From Betaproteobacteria bacterium (lineage in GTDB: Bacteria; Pseudomonadota; Gammaproteobacteria; Burkholderiales; Thiobacillaceae): a stretch of DNA of 64,000 nucleotides. Position 1 is the stretch's first letter, and each line of letters starts with the position of its first letter. The notes beneath the pieces are model-generated. The model had not been told where the DNA came from, did no database searches, and was given only the letters and a program-made list of their open reading frames with translations. The stretch lies in NCBI GenBank assembly GCA_016219425.1, contig JACRNB010000015.1, forward strand, positions 1-64,000, given 5' to 3'. Below are positions 32,997 through 41,683 of this stretch, in pieces. Both the position numbers and the translations under genes were made by a program.

Positions 32997-33325
32997 GCCG
33001 ATTCCAGCAGGTCCAGTTCGTACAGTTCCTGCAGGGCCTCGCCCAGGGCGTCGTCGAGCCAGGAGCGGTCGGCCTCCGCCACCACGTCCCGCAGGGAGGC
33101 GAACAGGGCGGCGTGGTCGGCGGGGCCGGCGCGCAGGGTTTCCAGAATCATGCGCGAGAGGGCGGAGATCCAGCGCGTATCGCCGCTGCCGGTGTGATAC
33201 AGCACGCTCTGGCCGTCCCAGTCGGCGAACAGGTAGTCGCCCTCGCGCGTGAGCCGCCAGGGGTGCGGCGCACGCCCCCCGGTCCCCTCCGCGCGATTCA
33301 CTTCCGTTCCGGCTGTCTCGTCCAT
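32993..33325 (-). CDS. PqqD-like peptide-chaperone protein (HPr-rel-A cluster)
   Basis: A 110-residue protein with a PqqD-type winged-helix core: WDGQSVLYHTGSGDTRWIS, then two helices (AALFASLRDVVAE, LDDALGEALQELYELDLLE). PqqD proteins hold peptides for modifying enzymes. The first 25 residues look disordered. It heads the three-gene kinase operon and is transcribed away from mshG. Confidence 0.8.
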   Translation of the reverse strand: MDETAGTEVNRAEGTGGRAPHPWRLTREGDYLFADWDGQSVLYHTGSGDTRWISALSRMILETLRAGPADHAALFASLRDVVAEADRSWLDDALGEALQELYELDLLESA

Positions 33326-33346
33326 GGCCCTTCGTCCCGATGCGGG

Positions 33347-33418
33347 CCGCACGATACCCCAACCTCCCCGCCCCCTCCATCCCGGTTCCACATCGAAGCG
33401 CCTCCCTGTATCGTGCGG
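33347..33418. promoter_or_regulatory. mirror-image elements in the divergent promoter region
   Basis: CCGCACGATAC (33347-33357) and GTATCGTGCGG (33408-33418) are perfect inverted copies 50 bases apart. Each presents TATCGT at about the -10 position of one of the divergent genes (kinase operon, mshG). They may be paired promoters or operators. Confidence 0.45.
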
Positions 33419-33442
33419 GCGTCTCCGGCTCCGCCCCCCTCC

Positions 33443-34660
33443 ATGCCCGGTTTTTCCTACAAAGCGCGCAACAATCGCGGCGAGCAGCTTACGGGTCGCC
33501 TGGAGGCGGCGTCCGCCGACGCCACCGCCGAAGAATTGATGCGCACCGGCCTGATTCCCATCGAGATCCGCCCCGAGGCCGCCGCCAAGCCCCCGCTCCT
33601 GCTCCGCTTCAGCGAGGAAAAGGTGGAGGCCACCGACATCATGCTGTTCGCGCGCCAGATGGCGAGCCTGTTGCGCGCCGGCGTGCCCATCCTGCGCGCC
33701 CTGGGTTCCCTGGCCGAGTCCACTCCGCACAAGCGTTTCCAGGCCGTATTGAACGATGTGCGCGAGGGTCTGTCCGCCGGGCGCGAGATGTCCGCCTGCC
33801 TGCGCAAGCACCCCACGGTGTTCGAGCCCCTGTTCATCAACATGGTGCGGGTGGGCGAATCCACCGGACGCCTGGATGACGTGTTCCTGCGCCTGTTCCA
33901 CCACCTGGAGTTCGAGCGCGAGATGCGCGAACGGGTGAAGGGCGCGCTGCGTTACCCCACCTTTGTCGTGATCGCCCTGATGGCCGCGCTCGCGGTGATC
34001 AACGTCCTGGTCATTCCCGCCTTCGCCAAGGTGTACAAGAGCGCCCACGCCGACCTGCCCATCTTCACCCGCGTACTGATCGGGATGTCGGAGTGGACCG
34101 TGACCTGGTGGCCTCTGCTGCTGGGCGGGCTGATCGCCGCCGTCCTGGGCGTGCGCGCCTGGAAGCGCACCGCGGAAGGTCGTTATCAGTGGGACAAGTG
34201 GATGCTGCGCATCCCCATCATCGGCGCAGTGCTGAACAAGGCCACCATGGCGCGCTTCGCCAAGGGGCTGGCCATGGCCTACCAGAGCGGCGTGCCCATC
34301 GTGCAGGGGCTCACCCATACCGCCCAGGTGGTGGGCAACGCCTTCGTCGCCAGCCGGGTGGAACAGATGCGCGACGGCGTGGAGAGGGGCGAGTCCCTGT
34401 CGCGCACGGCGCGAGCGAGCGGGGTGTTCAGCCCCATCGTGCTCCAGATGATGTCCGTGGGCGAGGAAACCGGCGAACTGGACCGCCTCCTCAACGAGAT
34501 CGGCGATCTCTATCAGCGCGACGTGGAGTACCAGATCCGCAACCTGTCACAGCAGATCGAGCCCATCCTCATCGCCGGCCTGGGCTTCATCATCGTCACG
34601 GTCGCCTTGGGGGTGTTCCTGCCGGTCTGGGACATGGGCTCCCACATGATGAAGCGATGA
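33443..34660 (+). CDS. mshG: MSHA biogenesis inner-membrane platform protein MshG
   Basis: A 405-residue type II secretion F/PilC-family protein with two homologous halves: QMASLLRAGVPILRAL and RVGESTGRLDDVF; then GLAMAYQSGVPIVQGL and SVGEETGELDRLL. Three transmembrane helices lie near 172-195, 220-245 and 375-400. It anchors the assembly machinery of a type IVa-like pilus. It is first in the msh operon; the usual mshE ATPase gene before it is absent. Confidence 0.92.
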   Translation: MPGFSYKARNNRGEQLTGRLEAASADATAEELMRTGLIPIEIRPEAAAKPPLLLRFSEEKVEATDIMLFARQMASLLRAGVPILRALGSLAESTPHKRFQAVLNDVREGLSAGREMSACLRKHPTVFEPLFINMVRVGESTGRLDDVFLRLFHHLEFEREMRERVKGALRYPTFVVIALMAALAVINVLVIPAFAKVYKSAHADLPIFTRVLIGMSEWTVTWWPLLLGGLIAAVLGVRAWKRTAEGRYQWDKWMLRIPIIGAVLNKATMARFAKGLAMAYQSGVPIVQGLTHTAQVVGNAFVASRVEQMRDGVERGESLSRTARASGVFSPIVLQMMSVGEETGELDRLLNEIGDLYQRDVEYQIRNLSQQIEPILIAGLGFIIVTVALGVFLPVWDMGSHMMKR

Positions 34661-34709
34661 GGTTTCCAGTCACTTATGACTCAAGTCTTCGCATTTTGTG
34701 AGCAGATTC

Positions 34710-34787
34710 GTAGCCTGGATGGAGCGCAGCGGAATCCGGGATCGCACCGCGGAATTCCCCGGATTCCGCGGCGCTCCATCCGGGCTA
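34710..34787. repeat. GTAGCCTGGATGGAGCGCAG inverted repeat
   Basis: The arms TAGCCTGGATGGAGCGCAGC and GCGCTCCATCCGGGCTA flank a GC-rich centre between mshG and mshA. Another repeat family, one copy in this window. A weak TTGAAA/AAGATT promoter (34818-34846) follows. Nothing else is seen in 34661-34903. Confidence 0.75.
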
Positions 34788-34903
34788 CCTCTTTGGCCCC
34801 GGCTTGGGATGATTTGCTTGAAAGCGCCGGAAATGCGCTAAAGATTGATGCAGCAGTGCCGATAAACCCGTCGTATCCGAGTCCACCAAAAGAGGAGCAG
34901 TCC

Positions 34904-35371
34904 ATGCGTACCCGTCAACAAGGTTTCACCATGATCGAACTCATCATGGTCATCGTCATCCTCGGTGTGTTGTCCGCGGTGGCCATGCCGCGCTTCTTTG
35001 ATCTGTCCACGGACGCCCGCATGTCCAAGATGCAGGCCTCGCTGGGCGCGCTCAAATCCGCCTCCGCCATCGCCCACAGCGCCTATCTGGTGGCAGGCAC
35101 CGCACCGACCTCCGTCACGCTGGAAGGCAGCGCCGTACCCCTGGTGAACGGCTACCCGGATGTGAATGCCACCGCGGCCTCTTCCGGCATCGCCATCGCC
35201 GCGGGCGGTCTCGCCGACTACACCCTGTCCGCCACCGCCACGGTGCTCACCATTCGTGCGGACAACACGGCGGGGCGCGCCGCCTGCGCCATCACCTACA
35301 CCGAGGCCCTCAACACCAGTACGCCGCCCGTCATCGTCTCCACCGGCATCACCGCAGCCAACTGCGACTGA
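34904..35371 (+). CDS. mshA: MSHA major pilin-like prepilin
   Basis: A 155-residue type IV prepilin with leader MRTRQQG, cleaved before FTMIELIMVIVILGVLS. The C-terminal AACAITYTE...AANCD gives the disulfide-loop Cys pair of MSHA pilins. A strong RBS (AGAGGAG) precedes the ATG. It is the only one of the operon's prepilins with its own good RBS, which suits the major subunit. Confidence 0.88.
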   Translation: MRTRQQGFTMIELIMVIVILGVLSAVAMPRFFDLSTDARMSKMQASLGALKSASAIAHSAYLVAGTAPTSVTLEGSAVPLVNGYPDVNATAASSGIAIAAGGLADYTLSATATVLTIRADNTAGRAACAITYTEALNTSTPPVIVSTGITAANCD

Positions 35372-35393
35372 TCCCGCGCACGGGCGTTCGAAG

Positions 35394-35843
35394 GTGAAAC
35401 CGCGCACCGCCGGTTTCACCTTGGTGGAACTGGTCGCCATCATCTCCATCCTCGGGATACTGATGGCCGTCGCCGCACCCCGATTTTTCAGCGCCAACAC
35501 CTTTGCGGGTCGGGGTTTTCGCGACGATGCCGCATCCTTCCTGCGTTATGCCCAGAAACGGGCCATCTCCCGGCGCGGCGATGTGGCCGTGGTGGTGGAG
35601 GCCAGCGGCCTGACTCTCTGCACCACTGCCGGGGCCGCCTGCGCTGCGGCCAACCAACTTGCCGGCCCGGACGGGCAGACGCCGTTCCAGAGCCTCACAC
35701 CCAACGGCGTCACCCTGTCCGGCAGCCGCACCAGCGTCCTGTTCGACGCCCAGGGCCGACCCGATGCCGCACTCACCCTCACCATCACCGGCGACAGCGC
35801 CCGCACCCTCACGGTGGAAGCGGAGACCGGCTATGTGCACTGA
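35394..35843 (+). CDS. mshC: MSHA minor pilin MshC-like
   Basis: A 149-residue prepilin starting at a GTG (VKPRTAG, cleaved before FTLVELVAIISILGIL). The middle shows a GspH-like globular domain (FRDDAASFLRYAQKRAISRRGDVAVVV trimmed to its core). Two Cys flank the GAA-C-A stretch. The reading frame is open much further upstream, but the prepilin leader sets the start. Confidence 0.82.
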   Translation: MKPRTAGFTLVELVAIISILGILMAVAAPRFFSANTFAGRGFRDDAASFLRYAQKRAISRRGDVAVVVEASGLTLCTTAGAACAAANQLAGPDGQTPFQSLTPNGVTLSGSRTSVLFDAQGRPDAALTLTITGDSARTLTVEAETGYVH

Positions 35844-36300
35844 AAGGGCGGCCCGTGGGTTCAGTCTGGTGGAAGCCGTCATGTTCATCCTGGTGGTCTC
35901 CATCGCCCTGGTCGTGCTGGTGCAGGCCTATGTGGTTTCCACCACGGGTCTGGCGGAGCCGGTGATCCGGCGTCAGACCCTGGCCATCGCCCAGGCCCTG
36001 ATGGAAGAGATCCAGCTCAAGGACTTCGCCAACCCGAGCGGCGGCTATGCCGGCCCCTACAGCGCCGCCACCCGCAGCCAGTTCGATGACGTGATGGACT
36101 ACAACGGCCTTGCCCTTACCGGCATCAGCGACCTCACCAACACCCCCATCGTCGGCCTCTCCGGCTACAACGCCAGCATCAGCGTCAGCGCCGCCGCCTT
36201 CGGCAATGTCCCCCTGGCCGCAGGCTGGCGCATCCTCGTCACCGTCACCAACCCCAATGGCGGTCAGGTGACGCTGGAAGGGTACAAAGCGGATGCGTAA
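35833..36300 (+). CDS. mshD: MSHA minor pilin MshD-like
   Basis: A 155-residue prepilin with leader MCTERAARG, cleaved before FSLVEAVMFILVV. The body contains RRQTLAIAQALMEEIQLKDF, the typical helix of MshD. It overlaps the end of mshC by 11 bases and the start of mshO by 8. Confidence 0.85.
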   Translation: MCTERAARGFSLVEAVMFILVVSIALVVLVQAYVVSTTGLAEPVIRRQTLAIAQALMEEIQLKDFANPSGGYAGPYSAATRSQFDDVMDYNGLALTGISDLTNTPIVGLSGYNASISVSAAAFGNVPLAAGWRILVTVTNPNGGQVTLEGYKADA

Positions 36301-37108
36301 GGCGCGCGGTTTCACCCTGATCGAACTCATCGTCGTCATGACGGTGATCGGCATGCTCGCCGGCATTGTCTCGGTGTTCATCCGCAACCCGATGGAGGCC
36401 TACATGGCGGGAACCCGGCGCGCGGAACTGGTGGACATCGCCGACACCGCCCTGGCGCACCTGACGCGGGAAGTGCACGGCGCACTGCCCAACAGCCTGC
36501 GCGTCACGCTCTCCGGCGGCGCGTATTACCTGGAATTCCTGCCGGTGCAGGACGGCGGTCGCTACCGCGCCGAACTCACCGGCGCGGGGACCGGAAACGT
36601 ACTGGACTTCACCTCCGGCGCTGACAGCAGTTTTGACGTGCTGGGCCCCCAGGTCACGGCCAGCGCCGGGCAATATCTGGTGATCTACAACCTGGGCCTG
36701 GACGCATCCTCGGACGCCTGGCAGGGGGACAACCGCCGCACCGTCACCAGCGTCGGCAGCGTCGCCACCCTGGCCTTCACCGCCACCGGCGCGCCATTCC
36801 CGCTGGAATCCCCTGGGAAACGGTTCTATCTCACCGGCGGCCCGGTGAGCTATGTGTGCGACCCCGCCGCAGGGACCATCCGGCGCTACTGGGGCTACGC
36901 CCTGCAATCCGCCCAGCCCACCAGTTTTGCCAGCGGCAGCAACGCACTGCTTGCCAGTCGGGTGAAGGACTGCCGTTTCGCCTACGACCCCGGCGCCGCC
37001 GCCAGCATGGGCCAGCTCACCACCTGGATACAGTTGGAAAACGCCGAGAGCGGCACGCCGGAACAGGTCTCCCTGTACCGCGAACTGGCGGTGAACAACG
37101 ATGCCTAA
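36293..37108 (+). CDS. mshO: MSHA minor pilin MshO-like
   Basis: A 271-residue prepilin with leader MRKARG, cleaved before FTLIELIVVMTVIGML. It has a large globular domain with KRFYLTGGPVSYVCD and a C-terminal Cys (VKDCRFAYDPG). Size and order between mshD and mshP match MshO. Confidence 0.87.
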   Translation: MRKARGFTLIELIVVMTVIGMLAGIVSVFIRNPMEAYMAGTRRAELVDIADTALAHLTREVHGALPNSLRVTLSGGAYYLEFLPVQDGGRYRAELTGAGTGNVLDFTSGADSSFDVLGPQVTASAGQYLVIYNLGLDASSDAWQGDNRRTVTSVGSVATLAFTATGAPFPLESPGKRFYLTGGPVSYVCDPAAGTIRRYWGYALQSAQPTSFASGSNALLASRVKDCRFAYDPGAAASMGQLTTWIQLENAESGTPEQVSLYRELAVNNDA

Positions 37109-37637
37109 CCCCCCCCACAACCCAGAACCCTCTCCCTTGAGGGGAGAGGGCAGGGAGAGGGTGTGGAGGGCGCAGCCCGACTTGCCCTCTCCCCAACCCC
37201 TCCCCCTCCGGGGGGGAGGGGCTTACAGGAACGGCTTTGCCCTCCCCACCGCCATCTTCCTGCTGGTGGTGATGGGTAGCCTGGCGGCCTGGCTCTCGCG
37301 CCTGACCGAGTCCACCCTGGCCCAGGACGCCCTGGAACTGGAAGGCGAACGCGCCTGGCTGGCGGCGCAGGCGGGACTGGAGGCGGGGCTGTATGCCGCC
37401 ACCCATGCCGGCGTCTGCGCCCAGACCGTGACGTTCGCCAGCGGCAGCCAGCTCGAACGCTTTCCCGCCACGGTTGCCTGCGCCTCCAGCACGGCGGACG
37501 AGGGCGGCGCCACCGTGACCCTGATCCAGATCACCAGCGTGGCCTGCAATCAGCCCGCCAGCGGCGTCTGCCCCAACCCTGCGCCGCCCTCGCCGGAATA
37601 CGTCGAGCGCCGCGTCCAGGCCACGGTGGAACCATGA
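37101..37637 (+). CDS. mshP: MSHA protein MshP-like with repeat-derived leader
   Basis: A 178-residue protein whose core starts NGFALPTAIFLLVVMGSLAAW, the MshP/PilX-like N-terminus. Between the ATG and that core lie about 40 residues (EPSPLRGEGRERVWR...PLPLRGGG) encoded by a palindromic element. If the ATG at 37101 is used, the prepilin leader is 45 residues instead of about 5-10. Internal GTG or TTG codons could give a shorter form. The following mshQ start overlaps its stop (ATGA). Confidence 0.8.
   Translation: MPNPPHNPEPSPLRGEGRERVWRAQPDLPSPQPLPLRGGGAYRNGFALPTAIFLLVVMGSLAAWLSRLTESTLAQDALELEGERAWLAAQAGLEAGLYAATHAGVCAQTVTFASGSQLERFPATVACASSTADEGGATVTLIQITSVACNQPASGVCPNPAPPSPEYVERRVQATVEP
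37128..37221. repeat. palindromic element inserted at the 5' end of mshP
   Basis: CCCTCTCCCTTGAGGGGAGAGGG-type arms occur in both orientations, closing with CCCCCTCCGGGGGGGAGGGG. It keeps the reading frame open and starts 27 bases after the mshP ATG. Related to the element in mpl. Confidence 0.75.
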
Positions 37638-40600
37638 GAGCCCTGGCCCTGCTGCTCCTGCTGCCGCTGGGCGCGGCCCAGGCCGCCACCCGCTATGTCG
37701 GCGCCTGCGGCAGCCCGACCAACCCCACCCTCGCCGCCGCCATCGCCGCCGCGAGCAGCGGCGACACCCTCCTGGTCTGTCCCGGCGCGTACAACGAGGC
37801 GGTCACGGTCAACAAGGACAACCTCACCATCGCCGGTTCAACCGGCAACCGCGCCAACGTGACCGTCACCCACTCAGGCAGACCGTTCACGCTCACAGGC
37901 GCCAACCTCACCCTCAAGGACATGACCATCACCAGCACGGGCGACCGCGCCATCTATCGCGGCTGGACCGGCAGCCCCAGCGCCTACACCTTCCAGAACC
38001 TGGCCGTTACTGCCGACGACAAAGGCATACACATCGAGGTGGCGGGCAAGATCACCATGACCAGCGTGACCGCGACCAGCCGGGACGACAGCGCCATCTA
38101 CCTCGAAAGCGGCGTCAACGGCGCGCATGTGTTCGATACCGTGACCGCCACGGGCAAGGAATACGGCCTCTACAACTACTACGGCGGCGTCAGCTACACC
38201 AACGTCACCGCCGCCTCCCAAGACAAGCCCGCCCTCTACCTGAGGCCGCGCTATGACACGGTCTTCACCAACATCACCGCCACCTCCGAAGATGACCGCG
38301 CCATCGAGCTGCGCTGGGTCAACACCGCCAAGGCCCTGACCTTCACCAACGTCACCGCCACGGGCAAGGGCGAAGGGATCTACGTCGAGGTCTCGGGCAA
38401 GGTCAGGATGGAAAACGTCACCGCCGCCAGCGATGACGAATCCGCCATCCGCCTGGAAAGCGGCAGCAGCGGCGCGCACGAGTTCGAAAACGTCCGCGCC
38501 ACCGGCAGGCAATACGGCCTCTACACCTACAACGGCGGCGCGCTCTTCAAGGACATCACGGCCACGGCCAGGGAAGAGGACGCCCTCTATCTGCGGCCCG
38601 CCTACGACGCCGCCTTCACCAACGTCACCGCCACCTCCAGCAAGGGTCTGGGGCTGAACATGGGATGGGTCGGCACGGGCAGGAACCTGACCTTCGACAC
38701 CCTGCGCATCACCTCGGAGGAGACCGGCCTGCACCTGGAAGTCGCGCGCGCCGTCACGTTGCGGAACATCGTCGCCGCCAGCAGCAAGGCGGACGGCATC
38801 CGGCTGGGCTGGGCGGTGGCCGGCCCCATCACGGCGGACAACCTCACCCTCGACGCCAAAGACTCGGGTCTGCGCCTGCAATCGTCCACCACCGCTCCCG
38901 CCCTCAGCAACCTGTGCGTGAACAGCGGCGACACCGGCATCCTGCTGGAACAATGGGGCACGCGCAGCGTGAGCATCAGCAACTCCAAATTCAGCGCCAG
39001 CCGATATGGCGTGGATGTGCGCACCGACCCCAACTACAGGGCCGTCGTCAGCAACAGCTGCTTCATGAAATCCTCCCCGCCGCGCGCCCAGAGCAATAGC
39101 ACCCGGCACACCTTCGACGGCAACTACTGGCAGGGCGTGGCGGCGGGTTCCAGCGTCAGCGACGGCAATGTGCGCGGGACCGGCGCGCTGGCCGCCTGCC
39201 CGGTGACGAGCTGCTACGCCTACACCCCGCCGGGGCCGGCCACCCCCGCCGTACTGGTGGGCGACTGGCGTCTGGACGAAGGGCCGTGGGTGCAGAACGT
39301 GGCCAACACCCTGGCCGACTCCAGCGGCAACGGGCTCACCGGCAGGGCCTACAGCGACGTCGCCAGCGCGTCGGGCAAACTCTGCCAGGCCGCCGCCTTC
39401 ACCAGCGCGGGCGCGGCGCAATCCGGGCTGCTGGCGCAGGACAACGCCAAACTCGACGTCGCCTCCGTGACCATGACCGCCTGGGTCTACCCCACCGCCT
39501 ATGGCGGCTGGGACAGCATCGTCAACCGCTGGGCCGCCTACAACATGCTCATGGAATCGAACGGCCTGTTCCGCGCGCGCATGGCGGTAGGCGGCACGGA
39601 TGACGCGCCGGTCTGGCGCGACACCAACTCCGTCGGCCTCTACACGTTGCCGCTCAATGCATGGTCGATGGTGGCAACCACCTACGATGGCCGCTACACC
39701 AGAACCTATGTCTACAACGCCGCCGGCGCCTACCTGGGCGGCCAGACCTATGACTTCGGCTCCAGCCTGCCCCTGCGCAACAGCATTCACAGCGTACGCA
39801 TCGGCTCCTGGGCCGCCTCCGCGCCGCAGGAACAGTTCGACGGCAAGATCGACGAGGTCAAGGTGTTCTCCGGCGCGATGAGCCGGGCCGAGATCGACGC
39901 CATCGCCGCCAACGAGGTGGCCGGGCGGAACTGGAACGGCACGGTGCGCACCTGCGCCGCCCCCCCGAGCGCCCCCGCCGCCCTCAACGCCACGAACACC
40001 GGAGCCAACCCGGCCAGCGGCAAGATCACCACCAAGGTCGCGGGCAGCGCCTTCCAGCTCGACCTGCACGCCCTCAACGCCGGACGCACGGCGACGGACG
40101 CCGCCTTCAACGGCGAGATCCTGGTGGACCTGCTCGCCAACGCCGCCGCCGGCGCGGCCCTGGACGCCAACAACTGCCCGACGGGGGCCGCCGCCCTCAG
40201 CGTCGGCGCGGCAACCCTGAGCGCCGGCAAGGCCAGCGTCAGCATCCCCGGCATCGCCAACTCCTGGCGCGACGTGCGTGTGCGCATGCGCTACCCCGCC
40301 ACCGGCGCGGCCACCGTCACCGCCTGCTCCGCCGACAACTTCGCAGTCAAACCGGCCAGCTTGAGCGTTGCCGCCAGCCATGCCGACTGGCAGACGGCGG
40401 GAACCGCCGCCGCCCTTGCCAACACCGGCGCCAGCGGCGGCGCCCTGCACAAGGCCGGGCGTCCGTTCACCCTGCGCGTCACCGGCTACAACGCCGGCAA
40501 CGCCGTCACCAGCAACTACGACGGCGCGCCCGCCCCCGCCCTGGCCTGCGTGCTGCCCGCCAGCGGCTGCGTCGCGGGCAATTTCAGCGTCGGCGCGTTC

Positions 40601-41662
40601 AGCGCCAGCGGCGGCACGCTCACCAGCAACACCGCCAGCTACAGCGAGGTCGGCGCGGTCGCGCTCAGCCTCACCGACACCGGCTATGCCGGCGTGGACA
40701 GCGGCGACACCGCCGCCAGTTGCGCCGGCTACCACGTCTGCGCCAGCGCACAGAACGTCGGGCGCTTCGTGCCGGACCACTTCGACGTCAGCGCCAACAC
40801 GCCGACGTTCACGCCCGGCTGCGGTCGCTTCACCTACACCGGCCAGCCCTTCCTCCCGGCCCTGACGCCGGTGCTGACGGTCAGCGCCAAGAACGCCGGC
40901 GGCGGCATCACCGCAAACTACACCGGCAACCTGTGGAAACTGGACGCCAGCGGCCTCAACCCGACCTGGAGCGCCGCCAGCGGGACGATCACCAGCGTGG
41001 ACGCCACCCTGCCCGCGCCTACGCTCAGCGACCTGGGCACGGGCAGCGGCACGTTCAGCTTCGGCCTCGGCAACGGCCTGCGTTTCACCCGTAGCGGCCC
41101 GGTGACGCCGTTCAACGCCAGCCTCAATCTGGCCGCCACCCTCACCGACAGCGAGGGCGTGGCCTACAGCGGCAACCCCTACACCCTCACCGGCATCGGC
41201 TTCACCGGCGGCGGCAACGTGGTCCGCTTCGGACGCCTGCGCATGGCCAACGCCGCCGGTTCCGAGCGCCTGGCCCTGCCCGCGCCCGTCACCGCGCAGT
41301 ACTGGAACGGCCAGGGCTACGTCACCAACACCGACGACGCCTGCACCGCGCTGCCCGCGCCCACGCTCACGTTTTTCCCGCAGAGCGCCGATAACCTCCT
41401 TGCCAGCGGCGAGACCACGGCCACCTACAACTCGCCCCTGATCGCCGGCAGCGGCGGCCTGCGCCTCTCCGCCCCCGGCGCGGGCAATCCGGGGTATCTG
41501 GAAGCGGCCTTTACCGCGCCGGAATGGCTGCGTTACAACTGGGACGGAATCGACCAGACCGGCGATGCCAGCGGCCTGTACGATGACAACCCGCGCGCCC
41601 GCGTCAGCTTCGGCATCCGCAAGGGGCGCGACAAGGTCATCCTTCGAAGGGAACTGTACTGA
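37634..41662 (+). CDS. mshQ: MshQ-like giant pilus-associated protein with beta-helix and LamG domains
   Basis: A 1342-residue secreted protein. Its signal peptide ends about residue 18 (AAQAA). Residues about 20-520 form a right-handed parallel beta-helix, with a 117-residue unit beginning at 132, 249 and 366 (IHIEVAGK, IYVEVSGK, LHLEVARA). About 540-770 is a LamG/concanavalin-like domain (GDWRLDEGPW ... FDGKIDEVKVFSGAMSRAEI). About 775-1342 is the DUF6701-type domain that defines MshQ. The beta-helix and LamG parts suggest polysaccharide binding, so a surface adhesin is likely. It ends RRELY with no sorting signal. Confidence 0.85.
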   Translation: MRALALLLLLPLGAAQAATRYVGACGSPTNPTLAAAIAAASSGDTLLVCPGAYNEAVTVNKDNLTIAGSTGNRANVTVTHSGRPFTLTGANLTLKDMTITSTGDRAIYRGWTGSPSAYTFQNLAVTADDKGIHIEVAGKITMTSVTATSRDDSAIYLESGVNGAHVFDTVTATGKEYGLYNYYGGVSYTNVTAASQDKPALYLRPRYDTVFTNITATSEDDRAIELRWVNTAKALTFTNVTATGKGEGIYVEVSGKVRMENVTAASDDESAIRLESGSSGAHEFENVRATGRQYGLYTYNGGALFKDITATAREEDALYLRPAYDAAFTNVTATSSKGLGLNMGWVGTGRNLTFDTLRITSEETGLHLEVARAVTLRNIVAASSKADGIRLGWAVAGPITADNLTLDAKDSGLRLQSSTTAPALSNLCVNSGDTGILLEQWGTRSVSISNSKFSASRYGVDVRTDPNYRAVVSNSCFMKSSPPRAQSNSTRHTFDGNYWQGVAAGSSVSDGNVRGTGALAACPVTSCYAYTPPGPATPAVLVGDWRLDEGPWVQNVANTLADSSGNGLTGRAYSDVASASGKLCQAAAFTSAGAAQSGLLAQDNAKLDVASVTMTAWVYPTAYGGWDSIVNRWAAYNMLMESNGLFRARMAVGGTDDAPVWRDTNSVGLYTLPLNAWSMVATTYDGRYTRTYVYNAAGAYLGGQTYDFGSSLPLRNSIHSVRIGSWAASAPQEQFDGKIDEVKVFSGAMSRAEIDAIAANEVAGRNWNGTVRTCAAPPSAPAALNATNTGANPASGKITTKVAGSAFQLDLHALNAGRTATDAAFNGEILVDLLANAAAGAALDANNCPTGAAALSVGAATLSAGKASVSIPGIANSWRDVRVRMRYPATGAATVTACSADNFAVKPASLSVAASHADWQTAGTAAALANTGASGGALHKAGRPFTLRVTGYNAGNAVTSNYDGAPAPALACVLPASGCVAGNFSVGAFSASGGTLTSNTASYSEVGAVALSLTDTGYAGVDSGDTAASCAGYHVCASAQNVGRFVPDHFDVSANTPTFTPGCGRFTYTGQPFLPALTPVLTVSAKNAGGGITANYTGNLWKLDASGLNPTWSAASGTITSVDATLPAPTLSDLGTGSGTFSFGLGNGLRFTRSGPVTPFNASLNLAATLTDSEGVAYSGNPYTLTGIGFTGGGNVVRFGRLRMANAAGSERLALPAPVTAQYWNGQGYVTNTDDACTALPAPTLTFFPQSADNLLASGETTATYNSPLIAGSGGLRLSAPGAGNPGYLEAAFTAPEWLRYNWDGIDQTGDASGLYDDNPRARVSFGIRKGRDKVILRRELY

Positions 41663-41683
41663 TGCGAAACCCGCAACGTAAAA

